This document shows, piece after piece, positions 1 through 12,409 of a stretch of 64,000 nucleotides of DNA. Both the position numbers and the translations under genes were made by a program. The number at the start of each line of letters is the position of its first letter. The stretch's first letter is position 1. The notes under the pieces are model-generated. The model was not told where the DNA came from. It ran no database searches and was given only the letters and a program-made list of their open reading frames with translations. The DNA is from Cinnamomum chago (Eukaryota > Streptophyta > Magnoliopsida > Laurales > Lauraceae): positions 58,772,501 to 58,836,500 of the forward strand of contig CP142457.1 of the NCBI GenBank assembly GCA_038049695.1, in the 5' to 3' direction.

Positions 1-2177
1 ACAATGGGGCCGGTATTATAAATAGCTAGTGTGGACCATACAACCAACCAAATTATATATTTGTTCCAAGTGAACGAAATTTATGCATGGGCACACTGGT
101 CATCTATGTGGTTCAGGATCCAGCAAAGGCTCCAGAATCGTCGAGAGGGATGTATAAATGGAGTCCATGTTTTATATATTACTCCCACAAATAGTGGTCT
201 AATGGGCCCACTGTTGATATAGATCATGAGAGTAAAATCTTCCTGATTGGTCAATGCTACTTCTTCACTCCTACAAATAAATATGCCCATCACCTAAAAC
301 TAAACATCCATCGACATTTTCCATAGGGCCCACCTTGTTATTGAGCATATGATATTAGCTACGTAAAAGACAAATGCCTGTATTATTGCGGTGTTGCAGA
401 ATTTTACAAGATTTCGTGATATCGCAAAATTACTTTGCAAACTCTGCAAAGTTATATATGACCCATCTTATTATATATTGAGCATATGATATCAGCTAAT
501 GACTGTGAAGCATGATTTTTTTTCTTCTTTTTATTGTGATACCAACTATAATTGGGCCATATTCATAAGCCACTAAAGACCCACCGGTATGATTTCATTT
601 TTTTTTTTTTTTTGTCCTTTTATAGTGCCACCAATCATAAGTGGGTCATATGCATTATCCATTCATATGATGACTTGGTCCGCTAATTAATGCACAGATG
701 TCCGTGGATCGATCCTGAATCTTTAGGTTGAAAGTGTCACTTCTAATCAGAAGCCCAACATAGGAAAAAAGTATAAAATGAAGAAAAGAAAGACACATAA
801 GGTGACTCACTGACCATGTAAATATCCCCTTCTCTTCCTCAACCCAATAGACGACTGTGGGACCTCCTTGAGCACTGCACCTATTGACTTATTAGGAACT
901 CGCGTCCCAAATAGGTTCATCTTATATGATGGGGGCAGTTGAAGATCCTTGATGGCTCCCTAGTACATATCCTAGACGGCAATGGGTCCCAGTGATTTAT
1001 TCCAACTCTACACACTATGGGCCCACTTGAAGATAAGGCAAAGAAAAGATGCCATATTGGTGAGTTTCACATCCAGTCGGATGATGACAACCATCAACTA
1101 AAAGGATTGATGGGCCAAGAGCTTTGTGGCCAACTACTAGGATGTCCCTTTGTCAATGTCTCTGCGCACTGCATGCTTTCAAAGTGTGGACTAGCACTGA
1201 TGATGAGATGAACAGTACTAGTACAGTGCTTGTCCCATGCAATTAGCTGCTGACTTGGGAAGATTTTGGCTTCAAAAAGCTAAGAGACACCACCGAACTA
1301 ACATTATTTTGCTCCTCACTGCATGCACAATGGTAACATAGAATGATCTACAGTACCAAGTAACATTCATGTGGTAATGTTGCAAGTTCTGCATATGATT
1401 GAGGCGGTGCATGAAGCAAAGATCAACCTCCAGCAGGAATATATGAGAGACCCTTCTTTTGGAGTCTTTCCACTAAAAAGAAGGAAGATTGTTTAAGATG
1501 TTATTATTCCATGTATTGAGAATTCAGCTGGCAAACCCAAGGCTGGAAATTGAGTCCAGCCAAGACCGAGCCTGCACAGACCCACCTGCATTAAAACTCA
1601 TCTGGCTCATTTACAATGCCGATCAAATCATCTTAACAATTGATTTAGGAGCCTTAATCTTTATACTCTTAGATAAAATAATTTATTTATTGTCTAATTT
1701 TCGAAGTCATTAGTTTATAGTATCCGATGAGAGTCAAACTCTTGGGAATGCGAATGCATGAAGTTGTAAGTGTACGTGAATGTTTGGATCATCTTTAAGT
1801 GGCCTCCACTAAACATTTCTACTTTTAATAATAAGGAACCGGTTATTTCTAAGAGAGGGCTGTACCGATTAGGATCGAAGTGTTTGGGTCCACTGCCCTG
1901 AATACCCAAAGAACAGGAGTTGAAAACCCAGACTTGGGTCCAATACTTGGACATGTTATTATTCTGCTCCAGATTAGGGTCCACTGAATAGACTCAAGCA
2001 AAATTCAGTTTGGGGGTTTGGCTCCATGGATTTCAGTGAAATACCCCAACACTTAGGACATGTTTCTTTATTAGAATTCCTTATTGGAATTCTAGTAGTT
2101 GGTGTTTTTGAGACATGTCCCCATCCTATTTTATGTATATTAAGTATGGGAGATAAAGGTAGGGCCCTTTCTATTAA

Positions 2178-2212
<35 letters not shown>

Positions 2213-3138
2213 TTACGAAAAAATAAAAAATAAATATAGACATGTTATAACAGTATTATAGACTGGGCCTTGATTTGGGCTTGACCCATTTGCTTTATTT
2301 CAGATCAGGTCTTGGTTCAGGTTCTTTTAATATTTGAACTGGCCAACTGGGGCATGGTTACAAGTCCTGTAGCCATATAGGGATTCGAGTCCGGGCCGGA
2401 ATGGGTCCTTGTAGTGATTTGGGTTCATGTCCGAGTTAAATCCGGAGCAAGCCTCACTCGACTCGTTTTCATCCTCATCAGAAGTCATTTTGGGGCATAA
2501 GAGGATGAACCTACCTTGTCTCATGCTTGGAATCAAACAAAACCTGGGCTCTAATTATCAAATGTGCCCCATCGATCAAGAAGCTTTGGTAGAAGGTAAG
2601 AAATTTTTTTTTCTTTTCAAAGTGGTGGATACAAAATTGGAGATTAGAGTGGCAAACCACACTGTTGATGGAATTGGACCAATAGCTTTTTGATGGACTA
2701 CAATCCACGATGTCACCTTTCTTTTTCCTTACACCCTGCAAATTTTTAGAGGTTGAATCTTCTTTATCCGACACTTCATGTGGGAACCATACGAACAAAG
2801 CATCCCTAAAGCAGATGGGTAATCCTAAAATACAAGAAAATGCTGTCACACCCCACACTCTTCATCCTTGTGAACGTCTCTTCCACTTTATAAAATAGTC
2901 CACAAAAAGATTCTAGATAACAAAAGCAAGACTCCATGAACAGTTAACAAAATCAAATAACCAACCAACTTAACTTATAATGGGAAAGGTAACCAAAAGA
3001 GAGAGAAAAAAGAATTAATGAAGAAGACTTCTCCACCACCCTAGTGAGTAACTTCTTTTTGACTCAGCCTAAACCATCTTTAGTTAGGAATCCTTCTTTT
3101 CTTTTTTCTTTTTTTCCACTTTTAGAGTTGCTCAAAGA
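1..3138. other. Intergenic spacer
   Basis: I see no supportable gene here. The stretch is AT-rich and holds poly-T runs (about 600-615), a TG/TA microsatellite at 2179-2209, and a degenerate direct repeat around 'attgagcatatgatat' (about 340 and 475). It also has tracts of degenerate 'gggtctgggcttgggcc' text (about 1860-1990 and 2250-2420). A short inverted repeat at about 2054-2120, with ends like 'ggacatgttt' and an inner 'agaattcc' hairpin, may be the stub of a MITE. The short open frames have no recognisable protein features. Confidence 0.6.
2179..2209. repeat. TG/TA dinucleotide microsatellite
   Basis: An uninterrupted run of tgtg followed by about a dozen ta units lies in spacer DNA. 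Confidence 0.9.
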
Positions 3139-3145
3139 TATAAAT
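3139..3145 (+). promoter_or_regulatory. Probable TATA box of the HMA-domain gene
   Basis: The sequence tataaat lies 56-62 bases before the chosen ATG at 3201. Transcription would start near 3170, giving a short GA-rich leader of about 30 bases. This rests on position and consensus only. Confidence 0.5.
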
Positions 3146-3200
3146 GCCCAAGCCTCTACACCCATCAAGCTATAGTTGAGAGAGAGGGAAGGGGAGAGAG

Positions 3201-4323
3201 ATGGCAAACATGCAAATAGTTCCAGCTTCCAAGAACGTGGAGGCACAGTATGTGGAAATGAAGGTGCCTCTCTATTCCTATGGGTGTGAGAAGAAAGTGA
3301 GGAAGGCCTTACTGCAACTCAAAGGTAGATTTCTCTACCACATTGTGTCATTTGGGTGAAGGGGAATCTTTATAAATTTCCCTTCAATGTATCAAGAAAC
3401 AGAGATTGTGATGAGATTCTGACATGAATGATACTGGCCCATAGCAACCTTTTGCCTCCTAGGCCGTCCCACTTCCATGTTGATTGATGACCCCACATAT
3501 GGGTAGGGGTGCTCAGAGGCCCCACCAAATAAGCCAGACTTGGGCTGTGTTTTTACACTTATTGGAAAGTCAGGGATCCTTTTCTGGCCCAATAGTTAAA
3601 AAGGCCAGGCACGGAAAATTGTATGCTTTAAGGCCAGGCTCAGACCCACATATTTAGTGGAAAGGCCACATAGAGCTGACTTTGGGCCTGAATCTGGCCA
3701 AATCGGGCACTAGATCTTGGGCTGTTTAGCCTGGTTGGACATGCATGTAGGGCAACAAGCAAGAACTAGGCATTGACCTACGAGACTGATGGGCTCTTAT
3801 ACAGCGCATGTAGGTCAAACACGGTCTCCTCTTCCACGGTGTTACACTTCAAGCTTGGTTATAACTCCTGGATGTACTACCAGGCTTTCAATATTTGAAC
3901 TCGGGTCTGACCATTTCACAAAGAGGCAGACTCAGGTCCATTAGGATCTATATCATATTAGAGCTACCCAGCCATGAACTGATGAAACACCCTACAAATG
4001 GGCCTACCAAGTCCAAAAGACTAGTGTCTCATATGAACTTACAGTTCTTCTAAAACTAAAAACTGAGTTAGGTGAGTGGCTGATTGAACTGGGTGGTTTC
4101 AGGTATATATTCGGTGAATGTAGACTTCGAACAGCAGAAGGTGACAGTGTGGGGCATCTGCGATAGAAACGATGTGCTGAATGCCATCAAGAGCAAGAGA
4201 AGAGGAGCGCGCTTCTGGGGCTCAGAGGAGATCAGTGAAGGCCCACGACCCAAGCCCATGAGTTCTTCAACCCGATCTTGGAGCTGGAAGGCATGGAAGA
4301 TGGCCAAGATTTTGTTAATCTGA
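3201..4323 (+). CDS. Heavy-metal-associated (HMA) domain protein, two exons
   Basis: Two exons, 3201-3324 and 4103-4323, give a 114-residue protein. The intron has a gt donor at 3325 and an ag acceptor at 4101-4102, and the phase matches: one base plus two makes Gly42. The HMA fold covers about residues 17-75, with the strand-loop 'VPLYSYGCEKKVRKAL', 'GIYSVNVDFEQQKVTVWGIC' and a final helix 'NDVLNAIKSKRR'. The family (HIPP/HPP-like, Atx1-type ferredoxin fold) binds metals or acts in metal-linked signalling. The usual M-x-C-x-x-C loop is reduced to one Cys (C29), as in a known plant subgroup with YSYGC. There is no C-terminal CaaX box, so prenylation is not expected. The basic, Trp-rich tail ends 'WSWKAWKMAKILLI'. 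The start is chosen because it follows a TATA box and a GA-rich leader and opens the domain-bearing frame. The domain call is firm; the metal ligand and role are inference. Confidence 0.88.
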
Positions 4324-5141
4324 GTGCTGTTTGGCCATCTAATTTGTTCTAGCAAGCAGTTCGGAGAACATCTGTACAGAGAGAAATTCTCATTAGCTTT
4401 CAGCAAATCATCAAATGGTATTATTTTAGCTATTGGACTGGACCGGTGGACCTAGGGTGGAGACTGCTTTTAAATGGGTTTGTACTGGCCATCATGATTG
4501 TGATTAACCGATGTCAATATGGATTTGATCAATGATGAAAACGAGTTGTTGCCCAACTCAGATCCTGATCTCGACCCTTTAAGGTTCTAAGTGTAATTAG
4601 CTCCATGTCTATGCGTTTAGATCCGATTAATATTTGAACTGGGTTTATGTCTGGGTTTCTTAGGCTCAATTGGATCCTAGCTCTATAATAACATTGGTTT
4701 TAATGAAATGTATGTCAACCTTAATTTTGTACATGAATCCCCCTAAGATAAACTAAAACCATCCCTTTTGATCAAGTTCGGGGTTGTCCTCGTTACATAT
4801 GTAACCTACAGTGGACCTCACTCTAAGCCCAACCTGACCTGATCAATTGGCAACCCCTTCTATCATGGATGCAGAGCAGTAAGGTGCTGGCAAATTGCAT
4901 TTGGAAATACAAATATTGATGGCCCACAATTACAAACCAGACTCTTAACAAATCAGTACTAGGTAGTTGGATGAAAGAGGTTGTTCAATTTATCCATGGA
5001 TTTCATGAGACTTGACATGGATCACCACCAGATGTGTGGCCATTTACAAATGAAAATGGTACCCACGAACCTGAAGGACCCAAAATGTGAAAAGAGCAAA
5101 AAGGAAGGTGATGTTTTGCCAGATTCAAAGTTGTCCAAATT
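4324..5141. other. Spacer between the HMA gene and the Tat element
   Basis: This holds the 3' flank of the HMA gene and more degenerate 'gggtctgggttt' text at about 4550-4700. I see no gene. It ends at the target-site copy of the LTR element. Confidence 0.6.
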
Positions 5142-5146
5142 CCAAC
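5142..5146. repeat. Target-site duplication, left copy (ccaac)
   Basis: Five bases, ccaac, directly precede the 5' LTR and recur at 15890-15894 directly after the 3' LTR. Five bases is the expected size for a Ty3/gypsy insertion. Confidence 0.93.
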
Positions 5147-5822
5147 TGTGTGGGGGTCCTCCCATGAACCAAATCCCACTTTGGTTTCGGCAAGGCGTGT
5201 CAGCCTTGGTCTCGGCCTCGGATACAGACCCCGCACTGCCTCAGTTTCGGCACATCCTGTCGATATCGGCAGGGAGAAACCAGTTCGGCCGCGCCACCCC
5301 ATTCGGTCTCGGCTATACGGAGTTATGCAACCACATCCATTGGCCACATCCCCATCAGAACAAGGCCCAAGAAAGGGGTTCGATGAGACCTCAGCCGCCA
5401 ACAGGTCAGGGCGAGATCAGGCCCAATGTGATTGACATTCAATGCAGTGTGGGCTGATCGCACCCTCATTAAATGCAATGAGGGTCGTGATGGACCCTCA
5501 TTAATGACTCTATGGGCTGATGAGACCCCAGTCACATCATTAGGCCCACGGGCACAGGCACCAAAACAATTTCTCATATAAGGTATGGGACGACCCAAAG
5601 ACAAGGTATGCATTCCTATACGTGCAACCAAAGACCTCTCCTTTCTTCTCCGATCAACTACTAACTTAACCATCGGAGAGCCCTGTGCTGCCCACAGCCT
5701 GGATCCTCTGACCGTTATCTTCTCCCCTTTCAGGTCTACTGGATCGCAGTTGCTCCTCCGGTACTTTGAGTAAGTCCTTGAAGGCATCTTAACCTTGTGA
5801 GTATATTTTTTTTGCACTTACA
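5147..5822 (+). repeat. 5' LTR of the Tat element
   Basis: 676 bp, beginning tgtgtggggg and ending gcacttaca, and aligned without gaps to 15214-15889. The stretch 'tcatataaggtatggga' near 5573-5587 is a plausible TATA region. Confidence 0.95.
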
Positions 5823-5824
5823 AT

Positions 5825-5842
5825 TGGCGCCGTCTGTGGGGA
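5825..5842 (+). other. Primer binding site of the Tat element
   Basis: The sequence tggcgccgtctgtgggga begins two bases after the 5' LTR. It is the primer-site form usual in Tat/Athila elements, matching the 3' end of a host tRNA. Which tRNA would need a tRNA comparison. Confidence 0.8.
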
Positions 5843-5869
5843 ACGATTTGCATAATCTTCCCTATCACC

Positions 5870-7620
5870 ATGACGAGGAGAGCTGCGAAAGGCGGAGAAA
5901 CATCCAAGACAAGGCGTGCATGACCGTCCTCTAACCTCCTCCCTGCTAAGAAGAGGTCTGGGAAGCAACCAGTTGCAGAGGACGACGCCGAGCGTGATCT
6001 CGTCCGAATCAACGTTCAGGAGCATGCTCTCCGGAGGGGAGATACTCAGCGACAACCTGTAGGTCTCCTGACGGGTCGAGATCAGCGGAGCAAGTCTCCA
6101 GTGGTCGATGGACCACGTCCATCTGATCAGATGGAGGATGCTGAGGATGCCGAGGACGAATATTATAATCCCAATGATGACTTCGACTCTACCCTTGAAG
6201 AGATTAGAGCGCAGAATGAAGCTATCAAAGAAAGGGACGCTCTGATCCGCCAGCTCCAGCAGCAGCTGGAAAGAGCTATGAGTTCAGCGAGACATCAGCA
6301 GCACTCTCAGCAGCAGCAGTCGCGGAAGCAGCAGCATTCGCAGCGACAGCGCTAGAGGAGGGTGTCTCGTGGCAGGCGCCCTGACTCCCCCAAGAAAGAC
6401 TTGAGGGACCATCTGAACGCGAAAAGGCGCGACCGAACTCGAGACGAAGGTTTGAGCACCAGCCGCAGTTACTCGAGGAAGGCGTCAGAAACCATTCCGG
6501 AGAACAAGTATCACGACCAAGAGTGGCTGACCAATGGGACGCCTGCTGCGACTCCATTGATCTCGGCGCGTCCCTTTCTCTTGTGACATCAGGAGATATC
6601 CCCTGCCAAAGAAGTTCACCATACCAAGGTTCGTCACTTATGACGGGACCTCGGATCCAGCTACGCATCTCAGGCACTTCTCTCAGAGGATGTCTGTTTG
6701 GGGGGATGAAGGCCATCTGAACTGTCGAGTCTTCTCCTCTAGTTTGGGCGACCTCCCCTTGAAGTGGTTCTGCGCGCTCCCGGAGGGGTCTATTTCGAGC
6801 TGGCAGCAGCTCCAGCAATCCTTCATGAAGAAGTTTCAGGCCTACAGAATCCTGCTGAAAACGGATGCAGATATCATGGCCCTGAAGATGAAGCAGGGAG
6901 AGAACGTCACCCAGTTCGCGAAGCGATTCTGGACGGTCTACAACCAGATCGAGAACTCCAAGGATGAGGTGGCTATCTTCGCATTTCAGAACGCCTTGCT
7001 GCCGGACAGTGACCTTCGCAAAGATCTGGCCAGGAACCCGGTGTCTTCCATAACAGCGCTCATGTCCATAGTCAACCGCTACATCGCCCAAGAGGACGAC
7101 CAAGTCTGGGCTCGAGAAAACCATGGGGCCGCGCAGAAGGACCGAGGTGAGAGGCCCTCCAAGAAAGATAGGGGACCGTCCCGAAGAGATGAGTCAGACA
7201 GATGCTGGGCGCCAGCCAGCTCTGCAAGGGCTCAGGCATTCACCTCGGCGAGAGGCAAAAAGCCCAGGCTGTCTGAGGATGCATACCGGGCAGATAACAC
7301 GATCTTTAAGGAGCCTATCCACAGAATCATGTACAAGATTAAATCAAGGTCGTACTTCAGCTGGCCAGAGCCCATGAGAACTGATCCCTCTTCCCGGGAT
7401 CAGACCAGGTTTTGTGCGTACCATAAGGAGAGCAGCCACAAGACCGAGGAATGCAGGACACTGCGGTCACACCTGGAGAAGCTCGTCCGAGATGGGCATC
7501 TGCAGGAGTTCGTCAAGACAGACACTAGGGATGACACCCGGGCTCCGCACCGAGACGAGAGGGGCCACGACAGCGACGGGTCGGAAAAGATTATTAACGT
7601 CATCCATTTAGCTCCCCCGC
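5870..7620 (+). mobile_element. gag region of the Tat element
   Basis: The amino part is acidic and Gln-rich ('IRQLQQQLERAM'), suggesting a coiled coil. The capsid-like Retrotrans_gag part lies at about 6690-7100 ('LPLKWFCALPEGSISSWQQL', 'VTQFAKRFWTVYNQI'). An atypical zinc-knuckle-like motif follows at about 7408-7500 ('FCAYHKESSHKTEECRTL'), with His in place of one usual Cys, as in other Tat/Athila gags. The region is broken. Confidence 0.8.
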
Positions 7621-7739
7621 CCAAGGGGAGTAACCGAGCCCGTGCTGAGGCCGGGCGTGCCTCTCACACTGGGCGAGTCATGGCCGCTGAACTCGGTTCG
7701 GCTCCGAAAAGGGCTCGGAGGGAGCGGCCTGAGATCAGG

Positions 7740-8130
7740 TTCTCAGATGCGGACTTGGAAGGGGTCCAGCTTCCCCACAACGACCTGCTGATTGTCACTC
7801 TAAAATTTGATTGCTCTAAGCAAGGTGTGAAGGACTGCACCGTGAGGAAGGTCCTCGTCGACCCCGGTAGTTCATCCGAGGTCCTCTATTTCGATAGTTT
7901 CCGAAAGATGGGCCTGACGGAGAAGGATCTGCAGGAGGCCCGAATTCCCCTCATTGGCTTCAGCGCCAAGCCGGTATACCCCAAGGGAAAGGTGACGTTC
8001 AGGGTCGAAGTCGGTGGCGCATCCGTCTTGACAACCTTTTTGGTGGTCGACACTCCCTCACCCTATAATGCTACAGTGGGCCGGTCTTGGCTCCATAGTC
8101 TGGAGGCAGTCATTTCCACTCTCCACCAGA
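7740..8130 (+). mobile_element. Aspartic protease domain of the Tat element
   Basis: The active-site region reads 'VLVDPGSSSEVLYF' (near 7850-7890), the DPGSS variant of the D-S/T-G protease signature seen in this lineage. It is followed by 'TTFLVVDTPSPYNATVGRSW'. It would release gag and pol products from the polyprotein. Confidence 0.85.
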
Positions 8131-8599
8131 AGCTGAAATTTCCGTGGGAAGGAAAGAATGGCCGAGTTGAGATCGTCACAGTCCGAGGAGATCAGCAGAC
8201 AGCCAAGCAGTGTTTGACAGCTGTGGTGTCAGGAGAGCGAGAGCCCAAGGAGGTTAACATGGCCAAGATGGAGAAGAAGCTGGAAAAGCGGCTAGATGAG
8301 GTCGGCCAGGACCCGGAGAAAAAGAGCGTGGAGGACCTGACCGAAATCAGGATCGACTCACAAGATCCGGAACGGTTCTTCCTGCTCGGTAGGCAGCTCG
8401 AGGAGTCAGAGAGATCCAAACTGGTCCAATTCCTAGTGCAGAACAAAGATGTTTTCGCCTGGACGCCTCAAGAGATGCCCGGCATTGACCCGGCGGTAAT
8501 ATGCCATAAATTAAATGTGGATCCCAAATATAAACCAGTGATGCAGAGAGCCCGCAGGACTGGGGTGCCACAAACCGAGGCCGTGGTCGAAGAGGTGGA

Positions 8600-9180
8600 T
8601 AAACTGCTCGAGGCTGGCGCCATCAGAGAGGTCCAATACCCAACCTGGCTAGCCAATACCATGGTCGTCAAGAAGAAGACTCGCAAATGGAGGGTGTGCG
8701 TCGACTTTACCGACCCGAACAAGGCCTGTCCCAAGGACAACTTTCCCCTCCCAAAGATCGACCAGATGATCGATGCCACAGCCGGACATGACAGGATGAG
8801 CTTCCTCGATGTATACCGCGGCTATCACCAGGTACTGCTGTTTGGTGCGGACGAAGAAAAGACAGCCTTCATAACACCTAGAGGCACATACTGTTATAAG
8901 GTGATGCCGTTTGGGCTGAAGAATGCAGGAGCCACCTACCAGAGACTCGTCACCAAGATGTTCCACAATCAGCTCGGCAAGACTGTTGAGGTCTACATCG
9001 ACGATATGGTAGTTAAGTCCAAGCAAGCGCACAACCATTTGGCAGACCTGGCTGAAGTCTTCGGTACTTTGAAGAGGTTCAAGCTCAAACTCAATGCCAC
9101 CAAGTGCGCCTTTGGTGTTGGTTCTGGCAAATTCTTGGGGAGCTTGGTCACTTGCAGGGGGATTGAGGCAAATCCAGATC
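8600..9180 (+). mobile_element. Reverse transcriptase domain of the Tat element
   Basis: Contains 'WRVCVDFTDPNKACPKDNFP', 'MPFGLKNAGATYQRL' and the catalytic box YIDDMVVK (YIDD at 8993-9004). These are standard Ty3/gypsy RT blocks in the correct order. Confidence 0.95.
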
Positions 9181-9299
9181 AGATCTCGGCTATCCTCAGA
9201 GTACAGAGTCCCACCCCGGCAAAAGAAGTCCAGAAGCTCACCGGAATGGCTGCCGCACTAAATCGGTTTATCAGTAGATCCTCAGATAAGTGTCGGCCT

Positions 9300-9660
9300 T
9301 TCTTTCAGCTTCTTAGAAAGAATCTTAAATTTCAATGGACTCCGAAATGTGACCAAGCCTTGCAGGAGCTCAAGGCCTATCTTTCTTCACCCCGTCTACT
9401 GTCAACTCCGATTGATGAAGAGTTTTTGTACTTATATCTGGCGGTCTCGGATCATGCGGTGAGCTCGATCCTCATCCAAGAAGAGGACAAGGTCCAAAAA
9501 CCAATTTACTATACGAGCAAGACCCTCATTGATGCCGAGACCCGATATTTGCCACTAGAGAAGCTCGCGCTGGCACTCGTTAGTGCCTCGCGGAAGCTCT
9601 CTCATTACTTTCAAACTCACACCATAGTGGTTGTTACGGGAACATCCACTCAAATCTGTC
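9300..9660 (+). mobile_element. RNase H domain of the Tat element
   Basis: Contains 'FQWTPKCDQALQELKAYLSS' and 'KPIYYTSKTLIDAETRYLPL', the usual gypsy RNase H fused after the RT. It degrades the RNA strand of the RNA:DNA hybrid in this family. Confidence 0.85.
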
Positions 9661-9889
9661 TTTAGAAAAGCTGACTTTTCAGGAAGGATCTCCCGGTGGG
9701 CTGTCGAACTGGGGCAGTACGACATTCAGTATCAGCCCAAGACAACGATCAAGGCCCAGGTTCTGGCGGATTTCCTTGCCGAGTTCGAGTTCTCTTCGAG
9801 TTCGGCACCAATCCAGCTTGGCACCGAACTGGGGGGCAAGGGGGATGAGGCGCCCACGGGCTCTGAACACTCACAAGGCCAAGCCTCCG

Positions 9890-10290
9890 CCCCAGTTTGG
9901 AGAATCTTCGTCGACGCGTCCTCCACCTCGAGAAAAGCCGGTGCAGGAGTTGTCCTCCAATCTCCAGAAGGGCTGGTTGTCGAGCAGGCTCTGACCTTGG
10001 ATTTCAAGGCGTCGAACATTGAAGCTGAGTACGAAACCCTACTAGCCGGACTGAACAGCGCCAAAATCCTCGGAGCTCAACAGCTGGTGGTCTTCAGTGA
10101 TTCATAGTTGGTTGCAAACCAGCTGACTGGGGACTACCAAGCTCGCGACGACCGGATGGCCGCATATTTAGCCCTGGCAAAGAAGCTGCTTTCTCAGTTC
10201 CAGACGGCCGAAATCAAACAGATAGGTAGAGAATCAAACTCCCATACAGACGCTTTTGCAAATTTGGCCAGCGCTGTCGAAGCAGGAAGA
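9890..10290 (+). mobile_element. Second (archaeal-like) RNase H domain of the Tat element
   Basis: 'WRIFVDASSTSRKAGAGVVL' is followed by an 'NIEAEYETLLAGL' helix and 'GAQQLVVFSDS'. This is an RNase H fold separate from the one after RT. A second, archaeal-like RNase H between RNase H and integrase is the known hallmark of the Tat lineage. Confidence 0.85.
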
Positions 10291-10539
10291 AAAAGAAGCA
10301 TCGAAGTGGAATCTTTGGCCGCGCCCAGCATTGAGCTCCATCCAACTCGGGAAGTGTCGTGTGTTGATCTCGGCCCGAGTTGGATGGACCCCATTATAGC
10401 CTATCTCAAGGACGACAAGCTTCCCGAAGATAGTGGCGAGGCCCATCGAATCAGAGTCAAAGCAACCCGGTTCTGGTTGTCTCCCAAAGTCAAGTTCTAT
10501 AGGAAGTCGTACACAGGCCCGTACCTCCAGTGTGTTCAT

Positions 10540-11620
10540 CCAAGCAGAGTCGAAGACCTTCTTTTTGAAATACATGAGGGGATCTGTGGGAGCCATATTG
10601 GAGGGAGATCCCTTGCTTACCGTGCCATCAGCCAGGGCTACTGGTCGCCGTATATGTAGAAGGATGCGCAGGTATATGTAAAAAGATGCGAAAAATGTCA
10701 GAAATTCTCCCACTCTCTCCATTAGCCGGCGCAGGACCTCAGTTTTTTTTCTAGCCCATGACCGTTCGCCCAGTGGGGGCTCAACATCGTGGGACCACTC
10801 CACCGAACTCCAGGGAACAGGAGGTGGCTGATTGTGGCTATCGACTACTTCACTAAGTGGATCGAAGCAGAGCCATTATCTTCCATCACGGAGGAGGATT
10901 CCAAAAACTTTGTATGGAAAAACATCGTCACGAGGTTCGGCATCCCCAGAGTTTTGATCTCGGACAAGGGGACCCAGTTCGACTCCAACCTCTTTAGAAG
11001 CTTCTGTCAGGAGCACGGCATCCGTAATCACTACTCCACACCAGCCGACCCGCAGAGTAATGGTCAGGCAGAAATTTCGAATAAAGCAGTACTCGACAAG
11101 CTGAAGAAACGGCTTGACAGAGCCAAGGGAAGATGGGTAGAAGAACTCCCGAGTGTCCTTTGGGCCTATCGAACGACGCCAAGGCGGTCCACTTCGGCGA
11201 CCCCATTTTCCCTAGCTTACGGAATGGAGGTTGTGATTCCCTTAGAGATCGGCCTCCTTACTCTAAGGTCCGAGCTCTTCGACCAGGGCCGAAATGAGTC
11301 GCATCTAGCTGTGGAACTGGACTTGGCCGATGAGCGGAGAGAAGCAGCTGCGATCCGGCTGGCCGCGTATCAGCAACAGCTGGCCAGAGGGTATAACCGG
11401 AAGGTCAGAGAAAGAAGATTCTCGGTAGGCGAGTTGGTTCTCAAGAAGGCGCTCCCAAGGGACAAGGATCCAAATCAAGGCAAGCTGGCACCAAATTGGC
11501 ACGGACCATTCAAAGTGGTTTCCATTGCTGGACAGTCAGCTTATAGACTCGAAGACATGGAGGGCCGGCAGTTACCGAGACCATGGAACACGTCTCACCT
11601 CAAGAAGTTTTACTTCTGAA
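10540..11620 (+). mobile_element. Integrase region of the Tat element
   Basis: An amino-terminal zinc-binding-type segment ('FEIHEGICGSHIGGRSLAYR') is followed by a core with 'LIVAIDYFTKWIEAEPLS', 'GIPRVLISDKGTQFDS' and 'PADPQSNGQAEISNKA'. A C-terminal segment contains 'NWHGPFKVVSIAGQSAYRLE'. No chromodomain is evident, in line with Tat rather than chromoviruses. Confidence 0.88.
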
Positions 11621-11700
11621 ACCTTAACCTGTACTTTGTATACTTTGAAGAATTCAATGAAAGGGGATTTCGCATTAAAAAAGCGGACTGTGTCAGCGCT

Positions 11701-11965
11701 TCGGTTACGGCCAATGATGAGATCGCCTCGGGTCGGCTTCGGGCCACCCGGGCGTGAAGCCTTTACGGCCAATGATGAGATCGCCTCGGGTCAGCTACGG
11801 GCCACCCGGGCGTGAAGCCTTTAGGGCCAATGATGAGATCGCCTCGGGTCGGCTAGGGGCCACCCGATCGTGAAGCCTTTACGGCCAATGATGAGACCGC
11901 CACGGGCTGGCTACGGGCCACCCAGGCGTGAAGCCTCTATGGCCAATTATGAAGTTGTTTCGGTT
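11701..11965 (+). repeat. 58-bp tandem array in the 3' region of the Tat element
   Basis: The motif ggccaatgatgagatcg starts at 11709, 11767, 11825 and 11883, with a decayed fifth copy at 11941, giving an exact 58-base period. Each unit also holds 'gggccaccc' and 'gtgaagcct'. Tat elements are known to carry variable tandem arrays downstream of pol. Confidence 0.95.
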
Positions 11966-12409
11966 CGGTGTGAACCACCTTGTCGTCGAGCCATTTCGGC
12001 CGTTGCCGAGATCGCTCCTTGAAGGTGAACGCTACTTGGGCATGGGTCCACTTCGGCCTAATCACCCATGGATTCGCCCCAATTGCCGAACCGAATAGGA
12101 TCAGTAGGGTTAACGACGGCGTTGAGGCTTAGGCGTCACTGTCTAACTCCTAAACTTGTCAGTCTACTCCTACCGAACTCATATACTAGTAAAAAGTGAA
12201 GTATGGATGCAGGAAAATAACAAAATGCAAATAGAATTCGAAAGAGAGATCTGGGGCAACTGAAAAGTTTTATTGATAGACACGAATGTTTACACTCAAA
12301 GTTCAAAGATTGTCATCATCAATTCGTACATTTGTCAATTCCAGTTCGCTACAAAAGCAAAACAAAAGAAGAATACATTTTTCATAAAAAAAGGGAACGA
12401 AAACAAAAT

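Noticed and set aside
5323-5817. 164-codon minus-strand frame, repeated at 15390-15884
   Set aside because: It lies entirely inside both LTRs of the Tat element, and the two copies are the same sequence. It is a shadow frame of the LTR.
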